This document shows positions 17,903 to 27,862 of a stretch of DNA of 64,000 bases, one piece after another. The stretch covers positions 87,114 to 151,113 of the forward strand of contig JACDDS010000011.1 of assembly GCA_013816805.1 (NCBI GenBank), read 5' to 3'. The position numbers were made by a program, and so were the translations under genes. Numbering within the stretch: position 1 is the stretch's first letter; the number at the start of each line of letters is the position of its first letter. Origin of the DNA: Chitinophagales bacterium (lineage in GTDB: Bacteria > Bacteroidota > Bacteroidia > Chitinophagales > UBA10324). Below the pieces are notes generated by a model. It ran no database searches. It was not told where the DNA came from and was given only the letters and a program-made list of their open reading frames with translations.

Positions 17903-19414
17903 CTATTTCAATAAATCTTCTTTTGATTTTGGCTTTTTATCAATCAGCCACTCAAAATTTTTTAATCGTGATTCTTCGGCAGGAAATTGATCAAGGGGAA
18001 AGAACGTAGCATCTGGCTGTGTAATAAAATAGATTCGATCCACCTTTTTGTCTTCAAAATGAATGGTGATATTGCTGCAAACAGCTTTATTTACACCAAT
18101 AAACCGGGAGCTGTCATCTTTAGCATAATAGACACTTTCTCCATTACCAATGCATTCCATCTTTCTCAATTCACCTTTGTCAAAGTAGCCATACATATTT
18201 TTGCCCTGCACCTGGTTAAATAATTCCGCCACAGTTGAATCGGCCTGGTTCGCAGCAAATGCATTTTGAATCAGCTCCATTTTGTACAATGTTTTGTTTC
18301 GAAGCTGAAACCACATAGTATCTGCAGTCAGCTGGTTGTTATCGACCCACAATGCTGGGTTACGGAAGAGGCGAAATGTAGAGTCGGTATCGCTGTAGCT
18401 TATGGAATCGCAAATGCCCTGCAGGTCACTTTTGAAAATTTTTACATGATGATAGGCATATATGCTTCGATACTTATCGGAAGAGTCTAAGGTGGTATAA
18501 AAAGTATCTGCCCTCATGTACATTGAATCGGTATCCATTACTGCAACCATGAGCGGATGTCCAGTAGCTAAAACAGTTTTATGCTTATCAAAATATTCTG
18601 CAAAGTTCCCGGTAAGAGTAACCTGCGAAGAGCTATCTACCATTTTCATTTTGGATCTGGCGAAGCCAAACCCGTTTATACGTTCATAATAAATAGTATC
18701 TGCACTAAGAGCTTGTGGGGGCCGTACTAACCGCGCATGTTTTTCAAACTGAGCGATATCGTCCGCCGTATTATAATAGCCTCCTTCACAATACACATTA
18801 AATGAATCGCCCGTGATGGTAGTCGGGCTTAAAAAAAAAGCCGTTTTGCTGTTTACATTATATCTCAGCGTATCGGTGTTCAATATGTAGTCAGGGTGGG
18901 CAAGCTTCACATCTTTTTTAAAATAGACATCCCCTGTAGTTGCGAAATAATAGCCGTGATTGCTTGTGAGCACAGCACTGTCATTCACTATAGTTCCCTG
19001 CTGCAGGTAGGATGCGATACGGGTATTTAGATCGTAATTAAGTACCTCCGTGGTGAGCACCATGTGTGTATTGGTCAGCCGTACGTTTTTTGTCAGCTGT
19101 GCCATCTTACTATTTCCGTCGTAGTGGAGCTGATCACCATAGATATTAATGGTATCTGCTTGCTTGATATGGACGTTGCCGGTGGCATCTACCACGTTTT
19201 TTTCCTGATCGAAATCGGCATTATCGCAAATGAGGGTTACATCCCTTTGCTGAAGTACTACATTACCCACCAGGTGCTTTGCTTTACTTCCTGAAGCTTC
19301 ATTGTAGGTTAGAGCATCTGCATTCGTTATAGTGATGGGTTCTCCCTGCTGCGCAGCCACCCTGGTACCATATACAATAAGAAACAATCCCAGCCAACCC
19401 TTAGTCAATACCAT
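17903..19414 (-). CDS. OstA/LptA-like periplasmic protein
   Basis: The 503-residue protein has a signal peptide (cleavage near VAAQQ) and repeated OstA/LptA-type strands such as LVGNVVLQQRDVTLICDNA, VDATGNVHIKQADTINIYGD and LTKNVRLTNTHMV. In the Bacteroidota OstA-like family the N-terminal domain matches LptA and the rest is a long beta-jellyroll. The family carries lipopolysaccharide across the periplasm. It lies 76 nt after an MCE/MlaD gene on the same strand, a common arrangement in this phylum, which supports an outer-membrane lipid transport role. Confidence 0.85.
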   Translation of the reverse strand: MVLTKGWLGLFLIVYGTRVAAQQGEPITITNADALTYNEASGSKAKHLVGNVVLQQRDVTLICDNADFDQEKNVVDATGNVHIKQADTINIYGDQLHYDGNSKMAQLTKNVRLTNTHMVLTTEVLNYDLNTRIASYLQQGTIVNDSAVLTSNHGYYFATTGDVYFKKDVKLAHPDYILNTDTLRYNVNSKTAFFLSPTTITGDSFNVYCEGGYYNTADDIAQFEKHARLVRPPQALSADTIYYERINGFGFARSKMKMVDSSSQVTLTGNFAEYFDKHKTVLATGHPLMVAVMDTDSMYMRADTFYTTLDSSDKYRSIYAYHHVKIFKSDLQGICDSISYSDTDSTFRLFRNPALWVDNNQLTADTMWFQLRNKTLYKMELIQNAFAANQADSTVAELFNQVQGKNMYGYFDKGELRKMECIGNGESVYYAKDDSSRFIGVNKAVCSNITIHFEDKKVDRIYFITQPDATFFPLDQFPAEESRLKNFEWLIDKKPKSKEDLLK

Positions 19415-19489
19415 TTTTTAATAATTCATATAAAAGGAATAATTCTGCTCTTCAAATAACGATTTAACAGTAAAATATTTTATTAAAAA

Positions 19490-20479
19490 TCAATGAGCAG
19501 GCGGCGGTGCAGAAGCGGGCTTATCTTTTTTTCCGAATACCGAGATCCTAACGTACCTGCCAGGGTTTGCTTTCAGGTCATAAAGCAGCGCATCCAATGA
19601 TTTTGCGGAGGCATTCAGGTTATTATACAGGCTGTCGTTGTTCACCAGTAAGCCCATGGATCCTTGTCCGTCATTGATCTTTTGAATTACATCCCCAGCC
19701 TGAAGCAAAACTTGCTTCGCATTATTGATAGTGGCAGTGATATCGCTCCTGCGTATGGAATCGCTGATTGCAGAAAGATTTGATAATAAAGCAGTGATAT
19801 TATCCTGGTGTTTATTAAGGTTGGAGGTGAGAGATTCGATATTTGCAAATATCTTATTGAGCCTGCTTACATTATCCACCATTACATCGTTCACCTTTGC
19901 CGTAGTCTGATCCAGGTTATTAAGTGTGCTCTGAATGCTTTTAATACTCTTCTGAAGATTGGCTTTTGCCTCATCGTTGAATACTGCTTTTACTACCATT
20001 ACCACTGAATCAAGTGAATTCATCAGATTTTCGGCCTTTGCTTTAATAGGTGCAAGCTCTGCCTGCACTGATTCCTTAATACCTCCCTGGACCTTTGAAG
20101 GTATCGTATCACCTTTATTATAATAGTCAGTAGATTTGGAAAATTCAAGCTGCACAATCTTAGTTCCAAGAAGGTCAGGGCTTGTAATGATGGCAGTACT
20201 TCCCTTCGGAATTTTAATTACCGGATCTACTGCAATCGTTACCATGATATCGAGGCTGGAATCCCTCACCAGCTGCAAATTCTGAACGTGACCTACGTTC
20301 ATACCATTCACACGCACATGGTTGGGAACTACCAGCCCGTCCACCCGCTCATATCTTGCATAATAGATATCCTGTTTGCTAAAAATAGGGTTTCCTTTAA
20401 GCAGGTTGTATCCAAGTATCAGGAGCACAATAGACACCGCAGCAAAAATTCCCACCTTGGTTTCATTAGATACTTTCAA
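19490..20479 (-). CDS. MCE-domain (MlaD-like) lipid transport protein
   Basis: From a TTG start at 20479 the product is 329 residues and begins with SNETKVGIFAAVSIVLLILG, a single membrane anchor. It is followed by an MCE domain (residues 35-115: YYARYERVDGLVVPNHVRVNGMNVG) and a long coiled-coil region (130-300). MCE proteins bind phospholipids in the periplasm and work with an ABC transporter, which is not visible here. The frame extends to an ATG at 20518, but a TACTTTTG promoter box lies inside that extension, so the shorter start is preferred. OstA/LptA follows. Confidence 0.85.
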   Translation of the reverse strand: MKVSNETKVGIFAAVSIVLLILGYNLLKGNPIFSKQDIYYARYERVDGLVVPNHVRVNGMNVGHVQNLQLVRDSSLDIMVTIAVDPVIKIPKGSTAIITSPDLLGTKIVQLEFSKSTDYYNKGDTIPSKVQGGIKESVQAELAPIKAKAENLMNSLDSVVMVVKAVFNDEAKANLQKSIKSIQSTLNNLDQTTAKVNDVMVDNVSRLNKIFANIESLTSNLNKHQDNITALLSNLSAISDSIRRSDITATINNAKQVLLQAGDVIQKINDGQGSMGLLVNNDSLYNNLNASAKSLDALLYDLKANPGRYVRISVFGKKDKPASAPPPAH

Positions 20480-20496
20480 AAATTTTTTTAAGTGAG

Positions 20497-20504
20497 CAAA
20501 AGTA
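20497..20504 (-). promoter_or_regulatory. -7 promoter box for the mlaD-ostA unit
   Basis: Reading the minus strand, TACTTTTG matches TAnnTTTG and lies 17 nt before the TTG start at 20479. It falls inside the longest open frame and so argues against the ATG at 20518. Confidence 0.6.
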
Positions 20505-20819
20505 AAATTTAATAACAATGTTTAGCTAGCTGCTGTCTTCTTTAAAATATAGTAAGGGCTGGTCAACAAACAGGCGTGACTTCTTTGAACGTTTACTTTG
20601 ATTCTATAATGTAAGGAGATACATTTTATTTTTTTACACTTAGTGAAATTTCATTGTAATTCAGCTAAAGGCTTTGGGCCCGAAAGACTACTATTCTTCA
20701 GGAAGCATCCAACCCTTAACTTCCTGAATTAAGTAAAATAAAAGTAATATTATCAGTAACTTAAACAGAGATTTATACATTCGAATATTTGCTTTCTTAA
20801 CCTTTCAAAATAACTGTCC
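20505..20819. other. Intergenic region between divergent mlaD and T9SS MBL genes, with one stem-loop
   Basis: No coding sequence was found. A 9-bp perfect stem (20697-20705 pairing with 20720-20728, 14-nt loop) lies 90 nt before the plus-strand gene and has no T-run directly after it. AATATTTG (near 20781) is a one-mismatch -7 box candidate for that gene. Confidence 0.4.
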
Positions 20820-21950
20820 ATGAAAACAACTTATACCCTTTTATTTGTATCCCTTTTCATTAGTTTGTCACTGAGTTTGCGTGCGCAAAACATCACATTA
20901 GGTAAAGAGCAAATTATCAGGGACTCCTTTTATGTTGTGCATAGTGGGGAAGGAAATAATACTTTAACCGGACTATCCAATATCTATCTCATCAAAGGGA
21001 AAAATGATACAGTTTGGATCTTCGGCGCGGGGTATGGGAATAAAAACGGAACGGTACCACCGTCGTATCCCTTGAGTGATATAGCCTATTATGGTCGGGT
21101 TACGGCTTACCGCAATGCCATTGATGATGCCCGCATAACGGATACCATCATTCATTCCAATTTCGGAATTAGCAAATCCAGCGCAAAGCTTATGTTTATA
21201 ACTCCACATGGTCATTTGGATCATATAAATATGGAATTCCTGTCATCGCTTTGCGACAGTCTTGGATACAATCGAAATGCATTGAATATTTTTGTACATG
21301 GAAATGATTACAAGCTGGCATCGTGCAATAAGCCCTATTGCGGAGATACCCTGCATCCACAAGATCCAAATAACCCTTATTTCGGTGCTCCATTCGATGT
21401 GCCATGGAATAACACTTATATAAAAAAATTCAAAAAACTTGGAGCATCGAAAGATTCATGCAACCAGGTTGTTAAGACCTTTACATCTGTGCTGGGAACC
21501 TGTTATGTAGTGAAAGGCAAGTCAGTCGCCAACGGAGGCCACACAGATGGAACTGTAAACCTTGACAATCCAAGTCATAAATTTCGTATTGATGGCGCCG
21601 GTGCGGGAACACAGTGCCGGGTCGATCCTTCGTGGATAATATATCACATTCATGGCAACCTGCCGGGCAATTTAGCAGTGAGCCGTTTATCGCCTCCAAA
21701 AGAAAAAAATGAATTTGTAAAAGTTTTTCCAAATCCTTCCCGCGATGAGCTCAACTTTCTGTTAAGCTCAGAGCTTGAGAATGGTAATATTGCAGTTTAT
21801 GATGCTTTCGGAATTAGAAAAGTTGCCTTTACCCTATCCGCAGGTATGAGTAAAAAAATTTCGTGTGGTCAATGGCCACGTGGTTTTTATTCCATCGTAT
21901 TTAGCAATGGGAATAATATAAGGAGCGAAAAGATCGTACTAATTGAATGA
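20820..21950 (+). CDS. Secreted metallo-beta-lactamase-fold protein with T9SS sorting domain
   Basis: The 376-residue protein has a signal peptide (cleavage near RAQ, residue 24). A metallo-beta-lactamase-like domain carries the zinc motif HGHLDHIN near residue 130 after an IYLIKGKNDTVWIFGAGYG strand pair. Further candidate ligands are VHGND near 161, GGHTDG near 240 and HIHGN near 277. A T9SS sorting domain starts near 302 (KVFPNPSRDELNF). The substrate is unknown; many family members are hydrolases. It is isolated, without an operon partner. The MBL assignment rests mainly on the HxHxDH motif. Confidence 0.7.
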   Translation: MKTTYTLLFVSLFISLSLSLRAQNITLGKEQIIRDSFYVVHSGEGNNTLTGLSNIYLIKGKNDTVWIFGAGYGNKNGTVPPSYPLSDIAYYGRVTAYRNAIDDARITDTIIHSNFGISKSSAKLMFITPHGHLDHINMEFLSSLCDSLGYNRNALNIFVHGNDYKLASCNKPYCGDTLHPQDPNNPYFGAPFDVPWNNTYIKKFKKLGASKDSCNQVVKTFTSVLGTCYVVKGKSVANGGHTDGTVNLDNPSHKFRIDGAGAGTQCRVDPSWIIYHIHGNLPGNLAVSRLSPPKEKNEFVKVFPNPSRDELNFLLSSELENGNIAVYDAFGIRKVAFTLSAGMSKKISCGQWPRGFYSIVFSNGNNIRSEKIVLIE

Positions 21951-22285
21951 TTTTGTTCTAAAAGAATATCTCCTGAAAGATTCAAGCAGACTCACTACAA
22001 GCTTTTTTTATAGAGGGCTATAATTCCACAAACTGCGTTATTTTATTGGCCGCTAAGCTTCTGTTGTGTAGTAGCAGATATTCAGTATCAGAAGAAATCA
22101 TCTACCGCCCAATATAACCTTTACAGTATTGTGCAGGTAAGGGTACGTACTTAGTTTCGGTACCGTTAATAGAATCCTCGAAATAATAATTCGACGTTTT
22201 TCGTTATGAAACCTTTCAAGTTACTGCTATTCAGGGGTGCTCTATAGTTATGTTTCCAAGTTTCTTTCGAATAAATTTGCCGGTA
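21951..22285. other. Intergenic region upstream of the PorE-like gene
   Basis: No gene is supported. A 13-codon frame at 22206-22247 (starting MKPFKLLLF) has no sign of being real. TATGTTTC at 22248-22255 is a one-mismatch -7 box 30 nt before the preferred start of the next gene. No strong terminator was recognised. Confidence 0.3.
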
Positions 22286-24340
22286 ATGAAAATAAAAGCG
22301 GGCAGGAATTTAGGGTGGATATTAATTTTAAGCATCGTATTTAATTCCTGTCTTGTCACCCGTCAGGTGAAGAATGGCGACATGCTGTATAAGGAAAAGC
22401 AGTACACATTGGCCGCTGACCTGCTTCAAAAGGAGTTAAACGCTGAAACCGACCCCCAGTTAAAAGCAAAAGAAACCTTCGAAGTGGCAGAATGCTACCG
22501 CCTTTCCGGCCAATCGGTTCCTGCAGAAGAGTGGTATAAGAAAGCCGCCGACTACAACCTTGACGACCGTGCGCAATACCTCTATGCCCTCATGCTTAAA
22601 AACAATGAGAAATACGATGATGCGGTAAATGCCTTCAATGAGTATCTGAAAGTTGCACCCTACGATGAAGAAGCACGCGCACAGGTGGAAGCGTGTAATC
22701 TTGCTTCGCAATGGCAAAAGGAAAAATCAAATAAGAAAGTTACCGATGTAGAATCATTGAATTCTCCTGCTTATGATTATGCGCCCGCATTTTATGGAAA
22801 AAATGGAATGGTATTTACTTCTGACAGAAGTAATGCAGCCGGCGAAGATATCTACGGCTGGACCGGTGAAAAATTTAGTGATATATATGTTGCCTACCGC
22901 GATTCAGGAAACCACTATGGAACACCGGTGCCGTTCAGCGATGTGCTAAACTCACCTGCAAACGAAGGCACCGTATGCTTCAATAAAGATTTTACGGAAT
23001 GCTACTTCACGCGCTGCATAGGAGGCGTATCGTATAATATCTTTTGCAAGATCTATTATAGCTACCGCACAGGAGAAACCTGGAGCGATCCGCAATTAAT
23101 ACCCATGTTTGAAGATAGCTGCAACGTAGTGCAGCCTTGTCTCTCTGGTGATGGAAAGGAGCTATATGTCTCCTCCGATGCTGATGGTGGCTATGGCGGA
23201 AAAGACCTTTACGTACTTTCAAAAACGGCTGATGGCTTGGGCAATCCACAAAGTTTGGGTCCTGTAATTAATACTACCGGTGATGAAGGGTTTCCGTATG
23301 TAGCACCTGAGGGCACTTTATATTTTTCTTCGAATGGTTTGGACGGCATGGGCGGGCTTGACATTTTTTCAGCAAAGCGAATAAATAACCAATGGGGAAA
23401 TGTTCAGAATTTAAAAGCACCCGTTAATTCCGGAGCCGATGATTTCGGTTTTATTTCTGAAAAAGTAAATCCGAAAGATGTACACGCCATAAGATCGCAG
23501 GGATATTTTTGCAGCAACCGGCCTGGCGGCAAAGGCAAAGATGATATCTATCATTTTGTAGAAGAGAAAACCAAGGTGTATTTGGTCGCTGGCGATGTAG
23601 TGCAAAAAAAGTTTGAAAAAGAAAATGACCCTAACAGCAACGTTGTTGGCTTTGACCCTTTACCGGCTGCTGCTGTAACGCTGGTGGAGCTTGATAAATC
23701 AGGAAACCCGGTTAACGGCTCTCAGAAAAATTTGAAGACGGGTACAAATGGAAAGTTTCAGTTTGCCCTGGAAGCAGAAAAAAAATATAAGATCTCTGCG
23801 GCTCACACCGATTATTTTACTAAGTCCGAAGATGTAACTACCGTTGGTCTGATAAAGGTTGATAAGGATACGGTAACTGCTACGGTCCGGATTATTCTGG
23901 ATAGAATTTACAAGAATGTGCAGGTTAACATTAGTAATATCTATTACGATTACAACAAAGCGAATATCCGTGCGGATGCTGCCAAAGTGTTGGATACTCT
24001 GGTAGTGCTCCTCAAAGAAAATCCGAATGTGAAGGTGGAGATTGGGTCACATACGGACTCCCGCGGTAAAGATGAATATAACATAAATCTTTCACTGGCG
24101 CGCGCGCAGTCCGTAGTAAACTACCTGGTGAATAACGGTGTGGATGCTGCAAGGCTTTCTGCGAAAGGATATGGAGAGACCCAGCCGGTTAATGAATGTG
24201 TAAATGGTGTCAAATGCACAGAAGAACAGTTTCAGGCAAACCGGCGCACCACCTTTAAAGTGATATCCGATACTTACAGCCTGGAATCAAAACCACCCGA
24301 TACTATCATACAGAATCCAAATAAAAAAGACGAGCAATAA
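22286..24340 (+). CDS. PorE-like OmpA-family lipoprotein (TPR, PD40 propeller, CRD, OmpA)
   Basis: From ATG 22286 the protein has 684 residues and a lipoprotein signal (LSIVFNSC). TPR repeats occupy about 20-140 (YKEKQYTLAADLLQKEL), and PD40/WD40-like propeller strands 150-430 (MVFTSDRSN, KELYVSSDADGGYGGKDLYV, TLYFSSNGLDGMGGLDIF). A carboxypeptidase regulatory-like domain covers 440-535. A C-terminal OmpA peptidoglycan-binding domain starts near 550 (IYYDYNKANIRADA, GSHTDSRGKDEYNINLSLARAQ). This order is that of PorE, a type IX secretion component, though Bacteroidota carry many paralogues. purM follows after 12 nt. Confidence 0.85.
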   Translation: MKIKAGRNLGWILILSIVFNSCLVTRQVKNGDMLYKEKQYTLAADLLQKELNAETDPQLKAKETFEVAECYRLSGQSVPAEEWYKKAADYNLDDRAQYLYALMLKNNEKYDDAVNAFNEYLKVAPYDEEARAQVEACNLASQWQKEKSNKKVTDVESLNSPAYDYAPAFYGKNGMVFTSDRSNAAGEDIYGWTGEKFSDIYVAYRDSGNHYGTPVPFSDVLNSPANEGTVCFNKDFTECYFTRCIGGVSYNIFCKIYYSYRTGETWSDPQLIPMFEDSCNVVQPCLSGDGKELYVSSDADGGYGGKDLYVLSKTADGLGNPQSLGPVINTTGDEGFPYVAPEGTLYFSSNGLDGMGGLDIFSAKRINNQWGNVQNLKAPVNSGADDFGFISEKVNPKDVHAIRSQGYFCSNRPGGKGKDDIYHFVEEKTKVYLVAGDVVQKKFEKENDPNSNVVGFDPLPAAAVTLVELDKSGNPVNGSQKNLKTGTNGKFQFALEAEKKYKISAAHTDYFTKSEDVTTVGLIKVDKDTVTATVRIILDRIYKNVQVNISNIYYDYNKANIRADAAKVLDTLVVLLKENPNVKVEIGSHTDSRGKDEYNINLSLARAQSVVNYLVNNGVDAARLSAKGYGETQPVNECVNGVKCTEEQFQANRRTTFKVISDTYSLESKPPDTIIQNPNKKDEQ

Positions 24341-24352
24341 TAATTACTGCGG

Positions 24353-25519
24353 ATGGGTAACGATCTGAAGTATAATGAGCGTGGTGTTTCCGCCTCAAAA
24401 GAAGAGGTGTATCAGGCTATAAAAACACTTGATCCAGGCTTATTTCCTAATGCCTTTTGTAAAATTTATCCCGATTTTTTTCTCCATGATCCTGAGTGGT
24501 GCAGCATCGTGCATGCGGATGGAGCGGGTACAAAGTCTTCACTTGCTTATTTGTACTGGAAAGAAACGGGAGATTTATCTGTGTGGCGGGGTATTGCACA
24601 GGATTCTTTGGTAATGAACACCGATGATTTGAGTTGCGCCGGAACTGCCGGACCTTTTCTTTTTTCCTCCATCATAAATCGTAATAAGCACCTGATCCCT
24701 GGCGAAGTGCTTCGGGAAATTATAGAAGGCACTGCTGCTTTTATCGATAAAATGAATTCTTTCGGAATCCAAATTAAATACATGGGCGGTGAAACAGCTG
24801 ATCTTGGCGATATCGTACGCACTGTAACGGTAGATTCCACCATCAGCTGCAGGATGAAGCGATCGAACGTTGTAAAAAATGAGATTCGACCTGGCAATGT
24901 AATTATCGGCCTGGCTTCATTTGGAAAATCAACTTATGAAGAGGAATATAACAGTGGTATCGGTAGTAATGGACTTACTTCAGCAAGGCACGATGTGCTA
25001 ACACACGAATATTACAAAAAATATCCGGAGACATTTGATCTAAATACTAAAGAAGATTTGATTTACAGCGGTACTAAAACGGTCAGGGATTCTTTTGAGG
25101 ATGCACCCCTGAATATTGGAAAGTTATTACTTTCTCCCACACGCAGTTATGCACCGGTTTTAAAAGTGGTGCTTGAAAAATTTCAGAAACACATTCATGG
25201 CTTGATCCACTGCAGCGGCGGCGGACAGAAAAAGGTGATGCACTACGTTAATAACCTTCATGTCGTAAAGAATAACTTATTCGCTGTTCCTTATGTCTTC
25301 CGGTTAATTCAATCGGAATCAAAAACTCGGTGGCAGGATATGTATCAGGTTTTTAATATGGGCCACCGGCTGGAAATATATTGCGGAGAGCTAATTGCAT
25401 CTGAAGTGATAAGTATTTGCGCTGAATTTAATATAGAAGCAAGAATAATCGGTAAATGTTTTTCTTCGGAAGAAAAAAAACTGACTATAGAAAGTGATGA
25501 TGGAACGTTTACATATTAA
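24353..25519 (+). CDS. purM: Phosphoribosylformylglycinamidine cyclo-ligase (AIR synthase)
   Basis: The 388-residue protein matches the longer Bacteroidota form of PurM. It has VHADGAGTKSSLAYLYW near residue 45, NTDDLSCAGTAGPFLFSSI near 90, GGETADLGDIVRTVTVDST near 145, and in the C-terminal domain LIHCSGGGQKKVMHYV and MGHRLEIYC. It closes the imidazole ring in purine synthesis using ATP. It lies 12 nt after the PorE-like gene, and its stop is 12 nt from the end of the convergent beta-barrel gene. Confidence 0.94.
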   Translation: MGNDLKYNERGVSASKEEVYQAIKTLDPGLFPNAFCKIYPDFFLHDPEWCSIVHADGAGTKSSLAYLYWKETGDLSVWRGIAQDSLVMNTDDLSCAGTAGPFLFSSIINRNKHLIPGEVLREIIEGTAAFIDKMNSFGIQIKYMGGETADLGDIVRTVTVDSTISCRMKRSNVVKNEIRPGNVIIGLASFGKSTYEEEYNSGIGSNGLTSARHDVLTHEYYKKYPETFDLNTKEDLIYSGTKTVRDSFEDAPLNIGKLLLSPTRSYAPVLKVVLEKFQKHIHGLIHCSGGGQKKVMHYVNNLHVVKNNLFAVPYVFRLIQSESKTRWQDMYQVFNMGHRLEIYCGELIASEVISICAEFNIEARIIGKCFSSEEKKLTIESDDGTFTY

Positions 25520-25530
25520 AATGAAGTCTC

Positions 25531-26376
25531 TCAGAAGGAATAGGCAAACACCAGTCTCGCATTAAGTTTTTCATCATCTTCCAGAGTGCGTCCTCCATTT
25601 TTTAAGTCAATTATCTGGGGCAATGCTGCAAATGAAAGCCACCAGTTTTCCTGTCGGTAAGAAATATTGGGACCTATATACAGTGCGGAATGCTCGAACC
25701 CTTCATCATGTGAAAAGACATTATTGCTGCGTGCTTCCAATCCTATATTAAACGATTTGGTAATAGCATAAGAAAGACCATAATCCGCTTCTAGCTTGGT
25801 TTCGCGCTTCCATACAGTCTTGCTGTTTTGCTCTTTTGCTTCCCATTCTAATTCGCCAACCAGGTTAAATGCAGTAAGGAAGCGATCTATATTTTTATCA
25901 AGTATAACCTTGCCTTCCAGCTCAAATTCATTGGAAAAAATGGTTACTTCACAATATAGAGCTGATCCTATAGTATTGGTAATTGGATCTGTGAGCTGGT
26001 ATTTCCATTCATTTGAAAAGCCTATATCGAATTTTGTTTTCAGGTCTGTCTGCGGCTCAAAAATTGTTTCACCTGTAGTCGTTGTAATGGGTATGTAAGT
26101 GGTGAAAGGCACGGTAGATGCGCCGAGGTTTAAATAAAATGATGTCTGTAACTTTTTTCCCAACCCAACCTCAAATTCAATCCTGTTTTCAACGGCAGAA
26201 AAAAAATCTTCGCGTCCATATTTATAGGTTGTCCAGACTTCTAAATCCCGTAACCCGCCCTGCAAGGTTCGGCTTTCATAAACAAAAGCAAAACTTCGAT
26301 CCGTTGCACGTAAATTATGTGTTCCTAAAATAAATGCGATCAAGAAAAGAAAAAATAAATTGAGGTATCTGTTCAT
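25531..26376 (-). CDS. Putative outer-membrane beta-barrel protein
   Basis: I do not recognise a specific family. From an internal ATG at 26376 the product is 281 residues and begins with a signal peptide (MNRYLNLFFLFLIAFILG, cleavage near LRA). The rest alternates amphipathic strands of about 10-12 residues with short turns, ending in an aromatic residue (RLVFAYSF), as outer-membrane barrels do. Segments such as EFEVGLGKKLQTSFYLNLG and NIGLEARSN fit membrane strands. The longer frame from 26424 adds 16 residues that do not improve the signal peptide. It may be a porin-like protein with unknown substrate. Confidence 0.65.
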   Translation of the reverse strand: MNRYLNLFFLFLIAFILGTHNLRATDRSFAFVYESRTLQGGLRDLEVWTTYKYGREDFFSAVENRIEFEVGLGKKLQTSFYLNLGASTVPFTTYIPITTTTGETIFEPQTDLKTKFDIGFSNEWKYQLTDPITNTIGSALYCEVTIFSNEFELEGKVILDKNIDRFLTAFNLVGELEWEAKEQNSKTVWKRETKLEADYGLSYAITKSFNIGLEARSNNVFSHDEGFEHSALYIGPNISYRQENWWLSFAALPQIIDLKNGGRTLEDDEKLNARLVFAYSF

Positions 26377-26449
26377 TAATATATCTGAAATAGCATTAGG
26401 ATAATTTGCATTTATCGTTCTCACCTAATTTGAATTTTTATTGTTAACG

Positions 26450-27607
26450 CTAGGGAATCAGCTTTTGAAGTACAGTTAACAGATTTTCCCCTCGCAGGTT
26501 AGAAGCCACGATACGGCCTTCTTTATCGAGAAGATAATTTTGAGGAATAGACTGTATTCCATAGGTCTGGCAGATTGCGGATTTCCAACCCTGTAATTCA
26601 CTCACGTGGTTAGGCCACATCAAGCCATCCGATTTTATTGCATTCAGCCATTTGTCGCGGTCCGTATCCAGAGAGACACTATAAATTGTAAATCCCTTAT
26701 CCTTATAGGACTGGTACGCTTTCACTACATTGGGATTTTCACGCCGGCACGGACCACACCAGGAAGCCCAAAAATCGACCAACACGTATTTACCACGCAG
26801 TGTTGAAAGCTTTAAAGATTTTCCATTGGCATCGTTTAGCTGGATATCAGGTGCAATGGCTCCGGTTGCGAATTTGGGATCGTTTTGATTTTGCTGACTT
26901 CCACCCCGCTGATCGGCCAACTGCTTAAGAAAGGTCTGTACAAAAGGAACACTTCCAAATTTGGTTTTTATTCGGTTTTCCAATGAATCAATTACGTTTT
27001 TATCCCGCTGATAATTGAGATTATAAGCCGCAAAAATGGCGAGCACAGGATTCTCAACTGTATCAATATACTTTGTATTGTAGGTCCGGAAAGCTGCGTC
27101 TGCAACCCGCACCTTTTCCTCATATATTTTTTTTATGGAATCGGGAGTTTGTTCGCCGGCGTTCGAATTGTACTCCTCCATAGCAGCATGGAATTGCTCG
27201 CCATATTGCTTTGTTTTCATTATATAACCCCGCAATTGCTCAGAAGCTGGTGAACCCGAAACGTGGTAATTGAAAGAGGTGAAATCAGACGTGTCTGCAG
27301 TAACCTGTACAGCTGAAGATTTATCGTCAAGCACCAGGAGGAGTGCTCGTTCCTGTCCCATACGCAACTGGTAGAGTCCATTACTTTTTATCGATCCCTG
27401 CATTAAAAAATTTCCGGTAGCATCTGCCTTTGCTGTGTCTACGCCACGGGTAGAATTGTAATTAATCTCTTCGAGATATATAGGAGTATTTACAGCAACA
27501 TTTTTTATTTGACCCTTCAGGGTAAACTCCTCACTCTTCATCTGTGATTGACACGAATAAAGAAAGGAAAGGGAACACGTGATGAACGCTAATAAAAATA
27601 TTTTCAT
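26450..27607 (-). CDS. TlpA-family thiol-disulfide lipoprotein (DUF4369 plus thioredoxin domain)
   Basis: From ATG 27607 the product is 385 residues. A lipobox ends at SFLYSC. Residues 25-125 resemble DUF4369 (FTLKGQIKNVAVNTPIYLEE), a helical region follows, and the C-terminal 140 residues form a TlpA/ResA-like thioredoxin domain with the active site FWASWCGPCRRENPNVV and a downstream cis-proline region (IQSIPQNYLLD). Such proteins reduce or isomerise cysteines in the periplasm. The frame from 27634 adds nine residues before a better signal start. The gene is monocistronic. Confidence 0.88.
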   Translation of the reverse strand: MKIFLLAFITCSLSFLYSCQSQMKSEEFTLKGQIKNVAVNTPIYLEEINYNSTRGVDTAKADATGNFLMQGSIKSNGLYQLRMGQERALLLVLDDKSSAVQVTADTSDFTSFNYHVSGSPASEQLRGYIMKTKQYGEQFHAAMEEYNSNAGEQTPDSIKKIYEEKVRVADAAFRTYNTKYIDTVENPVLAIFAAYNLNYQRDKNVIDSLENRIKTKFGSVPFVQTFLKQLADQRGGSQQNQNDPKFATGAIAPDIQLNDANGKSLKLSTLRGKYVLVDFWASWCGPCRRENPNVVKAYQSYKDKGFTIYSVSLDTDRDKWLNAIKSDGLMWPNHVSELQGWKSAICQTYGIQSIPQNYLLDKEGRIVASNLRGENLLTVLQKLIP

Positions 27608-27862
27608 TTTATAAGAACTAAAGAGGTTATTCAATGATCTTTTTGGTTAAAACTTAAATTAGAATTACGTTATGTTATTGCTTCCTGCAAAGCCCAGATT
27701 TGTTCACTATACTTCTTCAGTGCAAAACTACTAAAGCAGTTGTTAACGAAAGCTGAACATTTAAATTTGCCACAAAAAATATTGATTACATTATGTCTGA
27801 TTACAATATTAAAGAACATGGGGCTGACAGCTTTTTTGTAGTTTCGCATCAATTGATTTAAA

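Noticed and set aside
22206..22247. 13-codon frame (MKPFKLLLF...) before the PorE-like gene
   Set aside because: Too short, no partner or conservation evidence; an upstream regulatory ORF cannot be supported.
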